From assembly GCA_947170265.1 (NCBI GenBank), contig CAMVSV010000014.1:1-59687 (forward strand): a stretch of 59,687 bases of DNA. Reading direction: 5' to 3'. This stretch comes from an uncultured Prevotella sp. (GTDB lineage: Bacteria; Bacteroidota; Bacteroidia; Bacteroidales; Bacteroidaceae). The notes below the pieces were generated by a model that ran no database searches, had not been told where the DNA came from, and saw only the letters and a program-made list of their open reading frames with translations. A program made the position numbers and the translations under genes. Shown in pieces: positions 27,897-37,317 of this stretch (its first letter is position 1; each line of letters starts with the position of its first letter).

Positions 27897-29387
27897 ATGC
27901 TCAACACCAAGCTTATAGCCAAAATCTTCGGATCGCTGCTTTTCCTGGAAGCGATACTCATGTCGACGTGCCTCATCGTGTCAATCTACTACAATGGCAC
28001 CGACATGGCATCCTTCCTGTTCACCATAATGATAACGACGCTGTGCGGTCTCATCTTCCGGCATTTCGGGAAAGATGCCGACAACAACATGAGCCGTCGC
28101 GATGCCTTTTTCGTGGTGACACTCGCATGGGTGTTGTTCTCCGTTTTTGGAATGATACCATTCATCATTCCGAATTTCTCCTTTTCCGACATCACGGGCA
28201 GCAGCATGCAAAGCTTCTCGCTCACCGATGCTTTCTTTGAGACCATGTCAGGCTTCACCACCACCGGAGCAACCATCATTGACGACGTAGAGTCGCTGCC
28301 AAGGGGACTATTGTTCTGGCGCTCGCTCACACAGTGGATTGGCGGTCTGGGTATAGTGTTCTTCACCATTGCCGTCTTGCCGTCAATGGTGGGCGGTTCG
28401 GTCAAGGTGTTTGCCGCCGAAGCCACCGGTCCTATACGCAGCAAGCTGCACCCACGTCTGAGTACCGGTGCCAAATGGATATGGATGGTCTACCTGCTGC
28501 TCACCGTGGCTTGCGTCTTCAGCTACATGGCATGCGGCATGAACTGGTTCAACGCCATGAACTACGCCATGACAAGCACCGCCACCGGTGGATTTTCCAC
28601 CACCAACGGCAGTCTTGCATCGTTCCACTCACCCACGGAAGAATATGTGTGCACGCTGTTCTGCTTCCTTGCCGGCATCAACTTCATGCTTCTCTATGCC
28701 AGCGTGGCAAGGCTGCAGTTTCGCAACCTGTGGCGTAACTCCGAATTCAGGTTCTATCTGTCAGCCATCATCTTTGCCACGCTCTTCATCATGGCAGAGC
28801 TGATGATGCGCAACGGCTATGACCTTGAGCATGCTTTCCGAAGCGCCATATTCCAGTCGGTGTCGTTCATGACCTCCACCGGACTCTTCAACGACGATGC
28901 GGGTCAATGGCCTCACGTCACATGGATAGTGCTTGCAGTGCTGATGGTCATCGGGGGCTGCTCTGGCAGCACTGCCGGAGGCATCAAGAGCATACGCGCG
29001 GTCATGTTGCTCAAGAACATGCGCAATGAATTTCGCCACCTGCTCCACCCCAATGCCATACTGCCCATGAAGGTTGATGGCGTAAATGTGCCGATGACGA
29101 AACGCATCACCCTGCTTTCCTTCCTGTCACTCTATATCATCCTCGCCGGCTTGTGCACTTTTGTGCTGACCGTTGAAGGCATTGACCACACCAATGCCGT
29201 GACAATCACCTTGAGTTGTCTGGGAAACACAGGTCCAACCTTGGGATTGGAGATAGGACCAACAATGTCGTGGAGCGTGCTTCCAGACCTATCCAAGTGG
29301 ATATGCGCCTTCCTCATGCTCGTAGGGCGTCTGGAGCTGTTCACCGTTCTCGTGCTCTTCACTCCGGCATTTTGGAAAGAACAATAG
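27897..29387 (+). CDS. trkH: Trk potassium channel subunit TrkH
   Basis: A polytopic inner-membrane protein for potassium uptake. The 496 residues contain the four pore-loop repeats of this superfamily, visible as SGFTTTGATI, TSTATGGFSTTNG, TSTGLFNDD and SCLGNTGPTLG, where the Gly lines the selectivity filter. About ten hydrophobic segments surround them. It pairs with trkA immediately upstream and is followed by a bidirectional terminator. Confidence 0.95.
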   Translation: MLNTKLIAKIFGSLLFLEAILMSTCLIVSIYYNGTDMASFLFTIMITTLCGLIFRHFGKDADNNMSRRDAFFVVTLAWVLFSVFGMIPFIIPNFSFSDITGSSMQSFSLTDAFFETMSGFTTTGATIIDDVESLPRGLLFWRSLTQWIGGLGIVFFTIAVLPSMVGGSVKVFAAEATGPIRSKLHPRLSTGAKWIWMVYLLLTVACVFSYMACGMNWFNAMNYAMTSTATGGFSTTNGSLASFHSPTEEYVCTLFCFLAGINFMLLYASVARLQFRNLWRNSEFRFYLSAIIFATLFIMAELMMRNGYDLEHAFRSAIFQSVSFMTSTGLFNDDAGQWPHVTWIVLAVLMVIGGCSGSTAGGIKSIRAVMLLKNMRNEFRHLLHPNAILPMKVDGVNVPMTKRITLLSFLSLYIILAGLCTFVLTVEGIDHTNAVTITLSCLGNTGPTLGLEIGPTMSWSVLPDLSKWICAFLMLVGRLELFTVLVLFTPAFWKEQ

Positions 29388-29410
29388 TCAGGATTTCAAT
29401 GTATAACAAA

Positions 29411-29452
29411 ACAAATAAAGCCGCGTGCAGACATGCATGCGGCTTTATTTGT
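29411..29452. terminator. Bidirectional terminator
   Basis: A 14-bp perfect stem (ACAAATAAAGCCGC at 29411-29424 with its complement at 29439-29452) is flanked by A-rich and T-rich sides. It can stop trkH from the left and the DUF4435 gene from the right. The last codons of the DUF4435 gene lie inside the stem. Confidence 0.9.
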
Positions 29453-30437
29453 TTCTGAACATATTGTCAAGGTCGGCTGTCAGCCTCTGGCATGGCTGGG
29501 AATCAAAGAAGTCGGTATTGCGTCGAAGCATGAGTTCAATGTTTGCCATGGCATTGCTGTAGCCCGAAAGTTCGTTGTGACGTTGGATGTTGTGAACGGC
29601 ATTACGGTAGATTTCCGTCTCACGCTCGCGTATGAGGTGGTTGCAGACCTTTCTGAGCATGGGCACCACCACGGTGTCAAACAAATGATGGCCCTGTATG
29701 TAAAGGTATGTCTCCGATGGGTTCACTCCGAGGGCTTTCATCTCTTCCTTCAGAGCCAGATAGCTTTCTTTGGCATCGGGAAACTCACGGTGGAACTGCC
29801 GTATGCGAGTTGACACCTTCCGTCTGACATGCTGTATGGCAGCCATGGGGTTGTCGAGCTTGAAATTACCGAGCGTCACCACCTGATTGAAGTCGCTGAT
29901 GGTGAAGTCGTGGTTGTTATGCCTGTAGAACCAAATGTTCCACACAAAGAGCGGGAAGATGGCTTCGGAATATTGCCGCAGATATTCCTCGAAATCTATC
30001 ACTGAGCGGTCGTTGAGTGTCACTGCCACACACACGTTGTGAAGGCTCGGTGAATAGCATTGCAGGTTCTCAATGGCATAGGCATAGGTATGAAACACAT
30101 AGGGATTGTCTATCACCTGCTGCGACATGGGGGTGGAACCCTGCATGAGATAGTCGTAGTCGGCATCTACACAGGCTATCATATCCTTGCCCACACGGTT
30201 GGAGAGAATATTCATGAGCACCGACTTCTTGCCTTTCGACAGGTTTTTCTTCGACGGAAGCATCACCTCGAAATAGCGGCTGGCATTCTCATAGCGACTC
30301 AGCACCGAACGCCAGAAGAACACATCGTCGTAGCTCTCCACATACGCCACGATCTTTCGGCGGCTGCTCTTCGACTGTAGTTTGTTGGCAGCCTCCACAT
30401 AAGCCGATGATATATTATCCTTGAGCCTGTTTGCCAT
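29445..30437 (-). CDS. DUF4435 TOPRIM-like protein (AriB-like)
   Basis: The 330-residue protein has the acidic residues expected of a TOPRIM nuclease fold: Glu34 in AYVESYDDVFFW and the D.D pair (Asp91, Asp93) in IACVDADYDYL. DUF4435 proteins occur beside ABC-type ATPases. In the PARIS anti-phage system the pair is AriA (ATPase) and AriB (DUF4435 toxin). Here the gene follows an ATPase gene by 6 bases in the same order. Its neighbours are core genes, so it may instead be a conserved resident pair. The domain assignment is good; the defence role is inference. Confidence 0.8.
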   Translation of the reverse strand: MANRLKDNISSAYVEAANKLQSKSSRRKIVAYVESYDDVFFWRSVLSRYENASRYFEVMLPSKKNLSKGKKSVLMNILSNRVGKDMIACVDADYDYLMQGSTPMSQQVIDNPYVFHTYAYAIENLQCYSPSLHNVCVAVTLNDRSVIDFEEYLRQYSEAIFPLFVWNIWFYRHNNHDFTISDFNQVVTLGNFKLDNPMAAIQHVRRKVSTRIRQFHREFPDAKESYLALKEEMKALGVNPSETYLYIQGHHLFDTVVVPMLRKVCNHLIRERETEIYRNAVHNIQRHNELSGYSNAMANIELMLRRNTDFFDSQPCQRLTADLDNMFRNK

Positions 30438-30443
30438 TGCCTG

Positions 30444-31259
30444 CTATTCGGTTATGTCGCTCACCTCGGTCACATGCTCCACCCATCCGTCCATAATCAG
30501 TGCAGGAGAATGGGTAGTGAGTATTATCTGAACGTTGGGATTGAGTTCAAGTATGAGGTCTATGAGGCGTTTCTGCCAATCTATATGTAGCGACACCTCT
30601 GCCTCGTCCATGAAGAGCACATAGGGAAGGTTGTCTTCAACGAGCACGGTGAGGAGTATGGCGAGCATCTGTTTCTCACCGCTTGAGAGCTGATAGGGAA
30701 CGAGCAACTCACCGTCCTGCACAAAACGTATCTCGTTCTCTGTGCGGTCGATGGTCTTTCCTGTCTGTTCAAACAGCTCGTCAACGATGTCCTGAAAGCG
30801 TTTCTTCTGCTTTGACAAAGCCTGAGCCTTCTCTGCCGCATCGGCTTCTCCGCTCTGAAGCAAGGCTATGATGCGGTTGCCCACGTTCACCTGATAGTCC
30901 AGGTATTTGCGTTGCAGGTGGTATAACTGGAAATCTATTGCCGACTTTATGCGCGTATCCACATGCTTCATGGTGCTCAAGTCGAGCACGGGACTGTCGA
31001 GGGTGCGTATCATGTCATAGCGTATCCACTTGGCATCGCCGGGCACGACCTTGAGACGAACACCCTTGAGCATGTGGCTGGGAAACTCGCCACCTTGTGC
31101 CAGTCCTCTCACCACCTTGTTCAGTATGGTGCTCTTCCCCACTCCGTTTATTCCACTGAGTATGTTCACCCTTCTGTCAAGGTTCCACACCACATGTTTC
31201 TGTGTTCCCCACAGTGCATCTATTTCTATTTGTTCTATGTAGTCGGCATATTTTTGCAT
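30444..31259 (-). CDS. ABC/SMC-type AAA ATPase paired with DUF4435 (AriA-like)
   Basis: A 271-residue ATPase with Walker A GINGVGKST (36-44), the signature LSSGEKQ (191-197), Walker B LFMDEAEVSL (Asp218, Glu219) and the switch His250 in TTHSP. A charged helical insert at about 140-175 could form a short coiled coil. It is compact compared with the AriA ATPases of PARIS systems. It is the first gene of a two-gene operon with the DUF4435 gene, with its own promoter at 31285-31314. It may sense a trigger and hold or release the TOPRIM partner. That role is inferred from the family pairing. Confidence 0.8.
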   Translation of the reverse strand: MQKYADYIEQIEIDALWGTQKHVVWNLDRRVNILSGINGVGKSTILNKVVRGLAQGGEFPSHMLKGVRLKVVPGDAKWIRYDMIRTLDSPVLDLSTMKHVDTRIKSAIDFQLYHLQRKYLDYQVNVGNRIIALLQSGEADAAEKAQALSKQKKRFQDIVDELFEQTGKTIDRTENEIRFVQDGELLVPYQLSSGEKQMLAILLTVLVEDNLPYVLFMDEAEVSLHIDWQKRLIDLILELNPNVQIILTTHSPALIMDGWVEHVTEVSDITE

Positions 31260-31284
31260 GGCAATAAGGTATTTTTAGCTAATG

Positions 31285-31314
31285 CAAAAATAGCAAAAAG
31301 TTTGTTTACCACAA
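31285..31314 (-). promoter_or_regulatory. Promoter of the ATPase-DUF4435 operon
   Basis: Read on the minus strand, TTG (31314-31312) and TATTTTTG (31292-31285) are separated by 19 bp, the full Bacteroidota consensus. The leader is about 20 bases. Confidence 0.7.
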
Positions 31315-31360
31315 TAGCAGAATCCGTGTTTTTAACCAAAACGCGCAAAGTTATGACCAA

Positions 31361-32851
31361 CTATTGCTTCGACTTGATGAATTTGCTCTTCAGAGAGTTC
31401 CAAAGGCGTGTCTTCTTGTGAAGTATGAACAGTGAGACCGAGAGGCTGAGCAGCACGGTAAGGATGCCTGCCACCCAGTATATCCACGGATTACTGATAT
31501 TGGTTATGCCATAGGCAACTATGCCGAGGGGCAGTTGCAGCAAGGCATATTTCACTACCGGGGCTGAAATCTTGTAGCCATAGCGATAGTACATGAACGT
31601 ATTGAGCATAATGAAGTCTACCACCGAGTTGATGAGGATACCCAAACCGGCTCCACGGAGTCCATACTTGTGGAAAAACACTATTGTCAGAGTGGCAAGA
31701 AACACTGCACAGGTACCCTCCATGAGCAGATACGACCATGGATGCCCCTTGGAAAGGGGGAGATAGGCCAACGGTTGTTTCAATGCCCGCATGTACATGG
31801 CAAGTATCATCAGGTGGGCAAATGCCGTAGCTGGCATGAAGCTCTTGCTGTAGAACAGCGGCAGGATAATGGGCATGCCTATCATGAATGCCACAAGCAA
31901 GGGCGCAACCAACAGCAGCGACACTTCAATCTGGCGGTTCACCACGAGGTTCAGTTCCTCACCGGTACCCTTCAACGCCGACAACCGGGGAAAATAGTCG
32001 GTTTCCATGGCTGAGAACGCCATGCCGGCATAGGTGAGGGTCATCATGAAGCCCGCATTGTAGAGACCGAGCGTCTCTATGCCTGCCACATTATTTATAT
32101 AACTCTTAACCAAAAGCTCGGCTCCTGAGTTAATCACGTTGCCAAGCACTATGCCTATGCCAAGGGTGAGCACACCCATACCACCCATGATGTGTTTCTT
32201 GCTGAGGGTGAACGGCATGGGATAGCGGTGAAACGAATAAGCCACGAACATCACCATCTGGGCAAATGCCACAAGCACCATGGAAGGCACAATGCCAGAC
32301 ACACCGAAAAGCAGAAAAAGCGGAATGGAAAGCAGCAGCGAGGCAAACAACGTGCTTACAGACACCATCGCAAAGCCGCGCAGCTGGCGCGTGCCTTTCA
32401 AGATGGCGGTCTCGCCACCGACGATGGCAAGAAAGCCTACTGCCGGCGACAGCACAATGAAATGCAGCATGTGGGCATCCCACGAAAAGGTGTAACGGCT
32501 CAGAAGCGGACTGAACAGAATACATACCAGAGTACCGAGAATGGCTGTAAACAAACTCAGTGAGCGAACTTGCAGGATGGTAGAACGAAGCAATGCGGCA
32601 TCGCCGCTCTCGTAAGCCTCCGACACTCGCTTCACGCCACTCACCGACAGACCAAAGGTGGTGGCGTCTCCAACGAGCTTCAGCGTGGTGTTGTAGAGCG
32701 AGAGCAAACCCACGCCATGGGGACCGAGTATCAGCGCAATGAGCTTGGTCCTCACTATGCTCATACCTATGGCAAGCCCCTGCACACCGCCAAACAAGCC
32801 GGTGTACTTCACTATATGCGAATAGCTGTCATTTCTTTTCTTGTCTGCCAT
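31361..32851 (-). CDS. Wzx-type polysaccharide flippase (MOP superfamily)
   Basis: A polytopic inner-membrane protein of 496 residues with about 12 to 14 hydrophobic segments. It resembles O-antigen or oligosaccharide translocases that flip lipid-linked sugar units to the periplasm. Typical features are the N-terminal YTGLFGGVQGLAIG segment, the GPHGVGLLSLY motif and the basic C-terminus. It stands alone here without glycosyltransferase genes, so the substrate cannot be predicted. A minus-strand -7 box (TATCTTTG, 32901-32894) lies about 40 bases before the start. Confidence 0.85.
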   Translation of the reverse strand: MADKKRNDSYSHIVKYTGLFGGVQGLAIGMSIVRTKLIALILGPHGVGLLSLYNTTLKLVGDATTFGLSVSGVKRVSEAYESGDAALLRSTILQVRSLSLFTAILGTLVCILFSPLLSRYTFSWDAHMLHFIVLSPAVGFLAIVGGETAILKGTRQLRGFAMVSVSTLFASLLLSIPLFLLFGVSGIVPSMVLVAFAQMVMFVAYSFHRYPMPFTLSKKHIMGGMGVLTLGIGIVLGNVINSGAELLVKSYINNVAGIETLGLYNAGFMMTLTYAGMAFSAMETDYFPRLSALKGTGEELNLVVNRQIEVSLLLVAPLLVAFMIGMPIILPLFYSKSFMPATAFAHLMILAMYMRALKQPLAYLPLSKGHPWSYLLMEGTCAVFLATLTIVFFHKYGLRGAGLGILINSVVDFIMLNTFMYYRYGYKISAPVVKYALLQLPLGIVAYGITNISNPWIYWVAGILTVLLSLSVSLFILHKKTRLWNSLKSKFIKSKQ

Positions 32852-32893
32852 ATACTACAAGCACCTGTGGTGCCGTGAAAACGAAAATTCATG

Positions 32894-32901
32894 CAAAGAT
32901 A
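32894..32901 (-). promoter_or_regulatory. Candidate -7 box for the flippase gene
   Basis: On the minus strand TATCTTTG followed by C matches TAnnTTTG. The nearest upstream TTG is 24 bp away, slightly too far, so the call is moderate. Confidence 0.45.
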
Positions 32902-33016
32902 AGCTATTTATGTGAAATAGAAAAGCAAATCCGGAACTTCAATGCCTATTCCTTACTTTTCACCACAAATAGTCTACATTTTTATGCCTACCGACTTTTA
33001 AGTCGGGAAAATTATC

Positions 33017-33024
33017 TATCTTTG
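33017..33024 (+). promoter_or_regulatory. Candidate -7 box for the DUF6621-like gene
   Basis: TATCTTTG matches TAnnTTTG and lies 29 bases before the start codon at 33054. No clear -33 TTG is seen. Confidence 0.5.
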
Positions 33025-33053
33025 TAATCACAAAACAAGCCATTGACAACATA

Positions 33054-33656
33054 ATGGAAAACAACATAGATTGGACTGAAAACATAATCGTAGCTGACGC
33101 CGACTACATTGACAGAGTGGCTTTCAACCTCACGGTGAACTTCGAGCGAATGATTGGCAGACGAATACCACCCGCCGACCTTGCCCAATGGGCTGTATGC
33201 ATAGCACTTGACGGAGGACTGCGACAGGGTAAGCACAACACCCACCTCATACTCATTCACGACAAGGACAGCCAGCGGCTGCAAAACTTTCAACCGGCTG
33301 ACTACGACAAGGAACTCAATGCCAGGGCATTCACCGACGACATGCTCGGAGAATTCACCATTGCACCAGTGGCTGTTGAGAAAGAGATGGTAGACAAGAG
33401 CTCCCTCATGCTCGACATCGTGGGCACCCTGTGCCAGCAACAACAGGTGAAACGCATAATGGTGGTGCCAAACGCAGAGGAAGGCACACTCTATGACGAC
33501 CTGCGTGCCACACTGCGCCACCTCGACGACGACAGCAAGCACATAACCCTCTTTGCCATGCAGCCCATGCCCGGAGGCAACTTCAAGCAGGAAATCCTCG
33601 GCTACTCCATCATGAATGCCCTCGGAATAAAAGGCGAAGAGCTGAAACAGATTTAA
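33054..33656 (+). CDS. Conserved Bacteroidota protein, DUF6621-like
   Basis: A 200-residue cytosolic protein without signal peptide or membrane segment. It starts MENNIDWTENIIVADADYIDRVAF and contains NFERMIGRRIPPADL and ALDGGLRQG, which I associate with the DUF6621 family of Bacteroidota; that name is from memory. No catalytic motif is evident. The fold looks like mixed alpha/beta, with two DYIDRV/MLDIVGTL-type halves. It precedes the dehydrogenase gene in the same direction, and the 167-base gap allows co-transcription. Confidence 0.75.
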   Translation: MENNIDWTENIIVADADYIDRVAFNLTVNFERMIGRRIPPADLAQWAVCIALDGGLRQGKHNTHLILIHDKDSQRLQNFQPADYDKELNARAFTDDMLGEFTIAPVAVEKEMVDKSSLMLDIVGTLCQQQQVKRIMVVPNAEEGTLYDDLRATLRHLDDDSKHITLFAMQPMPGGNFKQEILGYSIMNALGIKGEELKQI

Positions 33657-33823
33657 CACTACTAACACCAGCTGACATGGCAAAGATATTCAGACTGAGC
33701 CGGGAACGGCTCAACATTGTGGCTGACAGGAAGACTAACAGCCAGACCGACATGCTCAGAGACGTTTGGTATGCCACACAATCGAAAAACAGAACAAAAA
33801 ACATAATAGAAGAAAAAAGAAAT

Positions 33824-35062
33824 ATGAGCAGAGTACTAATGATTGGCGCAGGAGGTGTCGCCACTGTAGCAGCGTTCAAGATAGCGCAAAACACCGACGT
33901 GTTCTCACACTTCATGATTGCAAGCCGCAGAAAGGAAAAATGCGACGCCATAGCCAGTGCCATACGCAAGAAAGGATACGACATAGACATTGAGACAGCA
34001 CAGGTTGATGCTGACGATGTGGAACAGCTCAAGACCCTCTTCAACAGTTTCAAACCGGAACTCGTGATCAACCTCGCACTGCCCTACCAAGACCTGACAA
34101 TCATGGACGCATGCCTCGCATGCGGATGCAACTATCTCGATACTGCCAACTATGAACCCAAGGATGAAGCCCACTTTGAATACTCATGGCAATGGGCTTA
34201 CCGTGAACGCTTCGAGAAAGCCGGACTCACAGCCATTCTCGGTTGCGGATTCGACCCGGGAGTGACAAGCATCTTCACGGCATACGCCGCAAAGCACCAC
34301 TTTGACGAAATACAGTATCTCGACATCGTAGACTGCAATGCAGGTGACCACCACAAGGCTTTCGCCACAAACTTCAACCCGGAAATAAACATCAGGGAGA
34401 TAACACAGAAAGGACTCTACTGGGAAAACGGACAGTGGGTGGAAACTGAACCATTGGAAATACACAAAGACCTCAACTATCCCAATATTGGACCGAGAGA
34501 CAGCTACCTGCTGCACCACGAGGAGATAGAGTCGCTCGTGATAAACTTCCCGACAATCAAACGGGCACGCTTCTGGATGACCTTCGGACAGCAGTATCTC
34601 AAGCACCTCGAAGTGATACAGAACATAGGAATGAGCCGCATTGATGAAGTGACCTATGAAGCTCCTCTCGCCGACGGCTCCGGAAAGACCGTAAAGGTGA
34701 ACATCGTGCCATTGCAGTTCCTCAAAGCAGTGCTGCCCAACCCGCAAGACCTCGGCGAGAACTACGAAGGCGAAACCTCTATTGGTTGCCGCATAAGAGG
34801 AATGAAAGACGGACAGGAGCACACATACTATATATACAACAACTGCCGCCATCAGGATGCCTACAAGGAAACAGGCATGCAGGGCGTGAGCTACACCACC
34901 GGAGTGCCGGCAATGATTGGCGCAATGATGTTCTGCAAAGGAATATGGAGAAAACCAGGAGTATATAACGTGGAGGAATTCGACCCAGACCCATTCATGG
35001 AGCAGCTCAACAAGCAAGGTCTGCCCTGGCACGAAATTCACGACGGAGACCTGGAGCTCTGA
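33824..35062 (+). CDS. Carboxynorspermidine / saccharopine dehydrogenase family enzyme
   Basis: An NADP-dependent oxidoreductase of 412 residues. The N-terminal Rossmann loop is RVLMIGAGGVATVAAF. Family motifs include LPYQDLTIMDACLACGCNYLDTANYE, then GCGFDPGVTS and the C-terminal saccharopine-dehydrogenase-like domain. In Bacteroidota such enzymes usually make carboxynorspermidine or carboxyspermidine in polyamine synthesis. I chose the ATG at 33824 because the Rossmann strand starts right there and an A/G-rich stretch precedes it. An in-frame ATG at 33677 would add 49 residues unlike the family. No decarboxylase gene (nspC) is adjacent. Confidence 0.88.
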   Translation: MSRVLMIGAGGVATVAAFKIAQNTDVFSHFMIASRRKEKCDAIASAIRKKGYDIDIETAQVDADDVEQLKTLFNSFKPELVINLALPYQDLTIMDACLACGCNYLDTANYEPKDEAHFEYSWQWAYRERFEKAGLTAILGCGFDPGVTSIFTAYAAKHHFDEIQYLDIVDCNAGDHHKAFATNFNPEINIREITQKGLYWENGQWVETEPLEIHKDLNYPNIGPRDSYLLHHEEIESLVINFPTIKRARFWMTFGQQYLKHLEVIQNIGMSRIDEVTYEAPLADGSGKTVKVNIVPLQFLKAVLPNPQDLGENYEGETSIGCRIRGMKDGQEHTYYIYNNCRHQDAYKETGMQGVSYTTGVPAMIGAMMFCKGIWRKPGVYNVEEFDPDPFMEQLNKQGLPWHEIHDGDLEL

Positions 35063-35103
35063 ACTTAGCTATATGAAGAATAACAAAACAAAAGAAATAT
35101 AAA

Positions 35104-36126
35104 ATGGCAAAGAAAGAGACAACAGAAGCCATGAGCCCGCAAGAAGGAAAACTCAAAGCACTGCAGGCTGCCATGGCAAAGATAGAGAAAGACTATGGCA
35201 AAGGATCGATAATGCGCATGGGCGACGAACAGACCGAAAACGTTGAGGTCATACCTACCGGGTCGATAGCGCTCAACGCTGCACTCGGCGTGGGTGGCTA
35301 TCCCAAGGGAAGGATAATAGAAATCTTCGGTCCTGAGTCGTCGGGAAAGACAACACTCGCCATACACGCTATTGCTGAAGCACAGAGGCAAGGAGGCATA
35401 GCTGCCTTCATCGATGCTGAACATGCCTTCGACCGTTTCTATGCCGCCAAGCTCGGAGTTGACATTGACAATCTCTGGATTTCGCAACCCGACAATGGCG
35501 AACAGGCGCTGGAGATTGCCGACCAGCTCATCCGCTCGAGCGCCATCGACATAATAGTAATCGACTCCGTGGCTGCGCTCACACCAAAGAAAGAAATTGA
35601 AGGTGACATGGGTGACTCGGCAGTGGGACTCCATGCACGGCTCATGAGCCAGGCACTGCGCAAACTCACCGCCACCATCGCCAAGACCAACACCACATGT
35701 ATATTCATCAACCAGCTGCGCGAGAAGATTGGCATAATGTTTGGAAACCCGGAGACCACAACCGGTGGAAACGCACTGAAGTTCTATGCCAGCGTGAGAC
35801 TCGACATTCGCCGCGTGACAAGCATCAAAGACGGAGACCAGGTAATAGGCAACCAAGTCCGCGTGAAAGTAGTCAAGAACAAAGTGGCTCCTCCCTTCCG
35901 CAAAGCTGAGTTTGAGATAACCTTCGGCGAGGGCATCTCGAAGATAGGAGAGATTGTTGACCTCGGTGTGGAATATGGAATCATACAGAAGGCGGGCAGC
36001 TGGTTCAGCTATGACGGCTCGAAGCTCGCACAGGGACGCGATGCCACCAAGAACCTGCTGCACGACAACCCCGAGCTATGCGAAGAACTGGAAGCTAAAA
36101 TAATGGCTGCGCTCGCTGACAAATAA
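35104..36126 (+). CDS. recA: Recombinase RecA
   Basis: The central homologous-recombination and SOS co-protease protein. The 340-residue product has Walker A GPESSGKT (about residues 79-86), the DNA-binding loops around [19 protein letters not shown] and [18 protein letters not shown], and Walker [11 protein letters not shown]. It follows the dehydrogenase gene by 41 bases and ends at a strong terminator. I see no LexA-like operator in the short upstream gap. Confidence 0.98.
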   Translation: MAKKETTEAMSPQEGKLKALQAAMAKIEKDYGKGSIMRMGDEQTENVEVIPTGSIALNAALGVGGYPKGRIIEIFGPESSGKTTLAIHAIAEAQRQGGIAAFIDAEHAFDRFYAAKLGVDIDNLWISQPDNGEQALEIADQLIRSSAIDIIVIDSVAALTPKKEIEGDMGDSAVGLHARLMSQALRKLTATIAKTNTTCIFINQLREKIGIMFGNPETTTGGNALKFYASVRLDIRRVTSIKDGDQVIGNQVRVKVVKNKVAPPFRKAEFEITFGEGISKIGEIVDLGVEYGIIQKAGSWFSYDGSKLAQGRDATKNLLHDNPELCEELEAKIMAALADK

Positions 36127-36149
36127 CACAGTCAACAACACTGACACAT

Positions 36150-36192
36150 AAAAAAACACCTGCAAGGCTCGCTGCCTTGCAGGTGTTTTTTT
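36150..36192. terminator. Bidirectional terminator after recA
   Basis: AAAAAACACCTGCAAGG (from 36151) pairs with CCTTGCAGGTGTTTTTTT (36175-36192) around a 7-base loop. The A-run and T-run on the two sides let it serve recA and the convergent lipoprotein gene. Confidence 0.92.
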
Positions 36193-36219
36193 ATTCTGTA
36201 ACTACTGAGATTTCAAGAA

Positions 36220-36633
36220 TTACTTCTTAGACTCTATCTTCCACTCGCCCTGACGGTCCTTGCGGAGCTTCACGTCCATGGTGTCTTTGATGTCCTTTGT
36301 GGTCAGCACCTCAATCTTAACATTGGCAATGCTGTCCTTCTCATCGTTCTCAATGAGCTTATACTCCTTGATCTCGCCCTGCTTTTCTGCCTTATCCTTG
36401 AAGTTCTTCTCAAGCATGCTCTTGTAGCTGTCTTTCTTGGATGCCAACTTGGCAGAGTCGCTGGTGATGGAGTCGTGGAAGTAAACCAAGTCAGTATAAG
36501 CACTATACTCCTTGTTCTTGAGCAATTCAACACTCTTCAGAGCGGTGTCTGCAGCACTGGGACCTTTTTTCTCACAGCTGCTGGCAGCAAATACGGCTAC
36601 CATAGCAACAACAAAAAACAGAATCTTTTTCAT
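36220..36633 (-). CDS. DUF4878-type lipoprotein
   Basis: A 137-residue lipoprotein with lipobox AASSCEKK (Cys20). The mature part has an N-terminal helix (AADTALKSVELLKNKEYSAY) and then beta strands ending in GEWKIESKK. This is the layout of the DUF4878/NTF2-like family, common and uncharacterised in Bacteroidota. It starts 19 bases after the stop of the hydrolase gene and is probably its operon partner. Confidence 0.8.
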   Translation of the reverse strand: MKKILFFVVAMVAVFAASSCEKKGPSAADTALKSVELLKNKEYSAYTDLVYFHDSITSDSAKLASKKDSYKSMLEKNFKDKAEKQGEIKEYKLIENDEKDSIANVKIEVLTTKDIKDTMDVKLRKDRQGEWKIESKK

Positions 36634-36652
36634 TTTAGTGTAATTTAATGGA

Positions 36653-37279
36653 TTAAAAAATAGATATTGGTTTTAAATGTTTCGAGTGATAGACTGATGA
36701 AGGATAGTAAACATCGGCATGAACCAAAGGCAACTCCACATGTTCGGGCTCCTCGGAGATGAGCTTCAACCCGGCACGGCTGTAGGCATACTCAACCATC
36801 TCAGTGCAATACATCCTTGTTGTGTCATTCATGTCGTAGTCACCATCGAAAAGCACTCCGCGACGAAACACTGCAAGAGCAACCTCGGAAGCACGGCGCG
36901 CCGTAGCACTGTCGCTCAACCTGAGCACCGCTCCACGCAGGGCATACACACTCGAGAAGTATTTCTCGATAGGATCAAGCTTAACCCTGTCTACATCGCC
37001 CTTGAAATCGGGCTCCCCGGGAACAGCATGTACTATCATCTTCTTTCCCATTGTGTCGACAACAATGCCCACATGCGAATAATCGCCATCACGGTCAAGC
37101 GCCAACACGGCATGACTCTCCAGTCCGCCACCAAGTCGGAAAACCACGTCACCAGCCCGCAGTTCCACGCTGTCGGGCAAGACACATCGCTTGCCTTGCA
37201 GGCGGTTTCCTCCACACGATGTTCCAAGCATCACAACCGCCACTGCAATAAGGAGATAATACGTTAGTTTTCTTAACAT
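36653..37279 (-). CDS. YiiX/YebB-like NlpC/P60-superfamily cysteine hydrolase (lipoprotein)
   Basis: A 208-residue envelope protein with lipobox MLGTSCGG. The domain has the circularly permuted NlpC/P60 features of the YiiX family: AGDVVFRLG, DYSHVGIVVD with a His, and MYCTEMVEYAYSRAG with the probable catalytic Cys. Substrates are likely cell-wall amides or lipid-linked amides, not known here. I chose the start at 37279 because the lipoprotein signal begins there. A consensus promoter (37287-37317) lies so close that a longer reading frame starting at 37342 would begin upstream of the promoter. Confidence 0.85.
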   Translation of the reverse strand: MLRKLTYYLLIAVAVVMLGTSCGGNRLQGKRCVLPDSVELRAGDVVFRLGGGLESHAVLALDRDGDYSHVGIVVDTMGKKMIVHAVPGEPDFKGDVDRVKLDPIEKYFSSVYALRGAVLRLSDSATARRASEVALAVFRRGVLFDGDYDMNDTTRMYCTEMVEYAYSRAGLKLISEEPEHVELPLVHADVYYPSSVYHSKHLKPISIF

Positions 37280-37286
37280 GGTTTTG

Positions 37287-37317
37287 CAAATGTAACATAT
37301 TTTTAAATAACCAACAA
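37287..37317 (-). promoter_or_regulatory. Promoter of the hydrolase-lipoprotein operon
   Basis: On the minus strand TTG (37317-37315), a 20-bp spacer and TACATTTG (37294-37287) match the consensus. The -7 box ends only 7 bases before the ATG at 37279, so the messenger would have almost no leader. Confidence 0.7.

Noticed and set aside
33677..33823. Longer start for the dehydrogenase gene
   Set aside because: The extra 49 residues are not like the family, and the Rossmann strand begins at the ATG at 33824.
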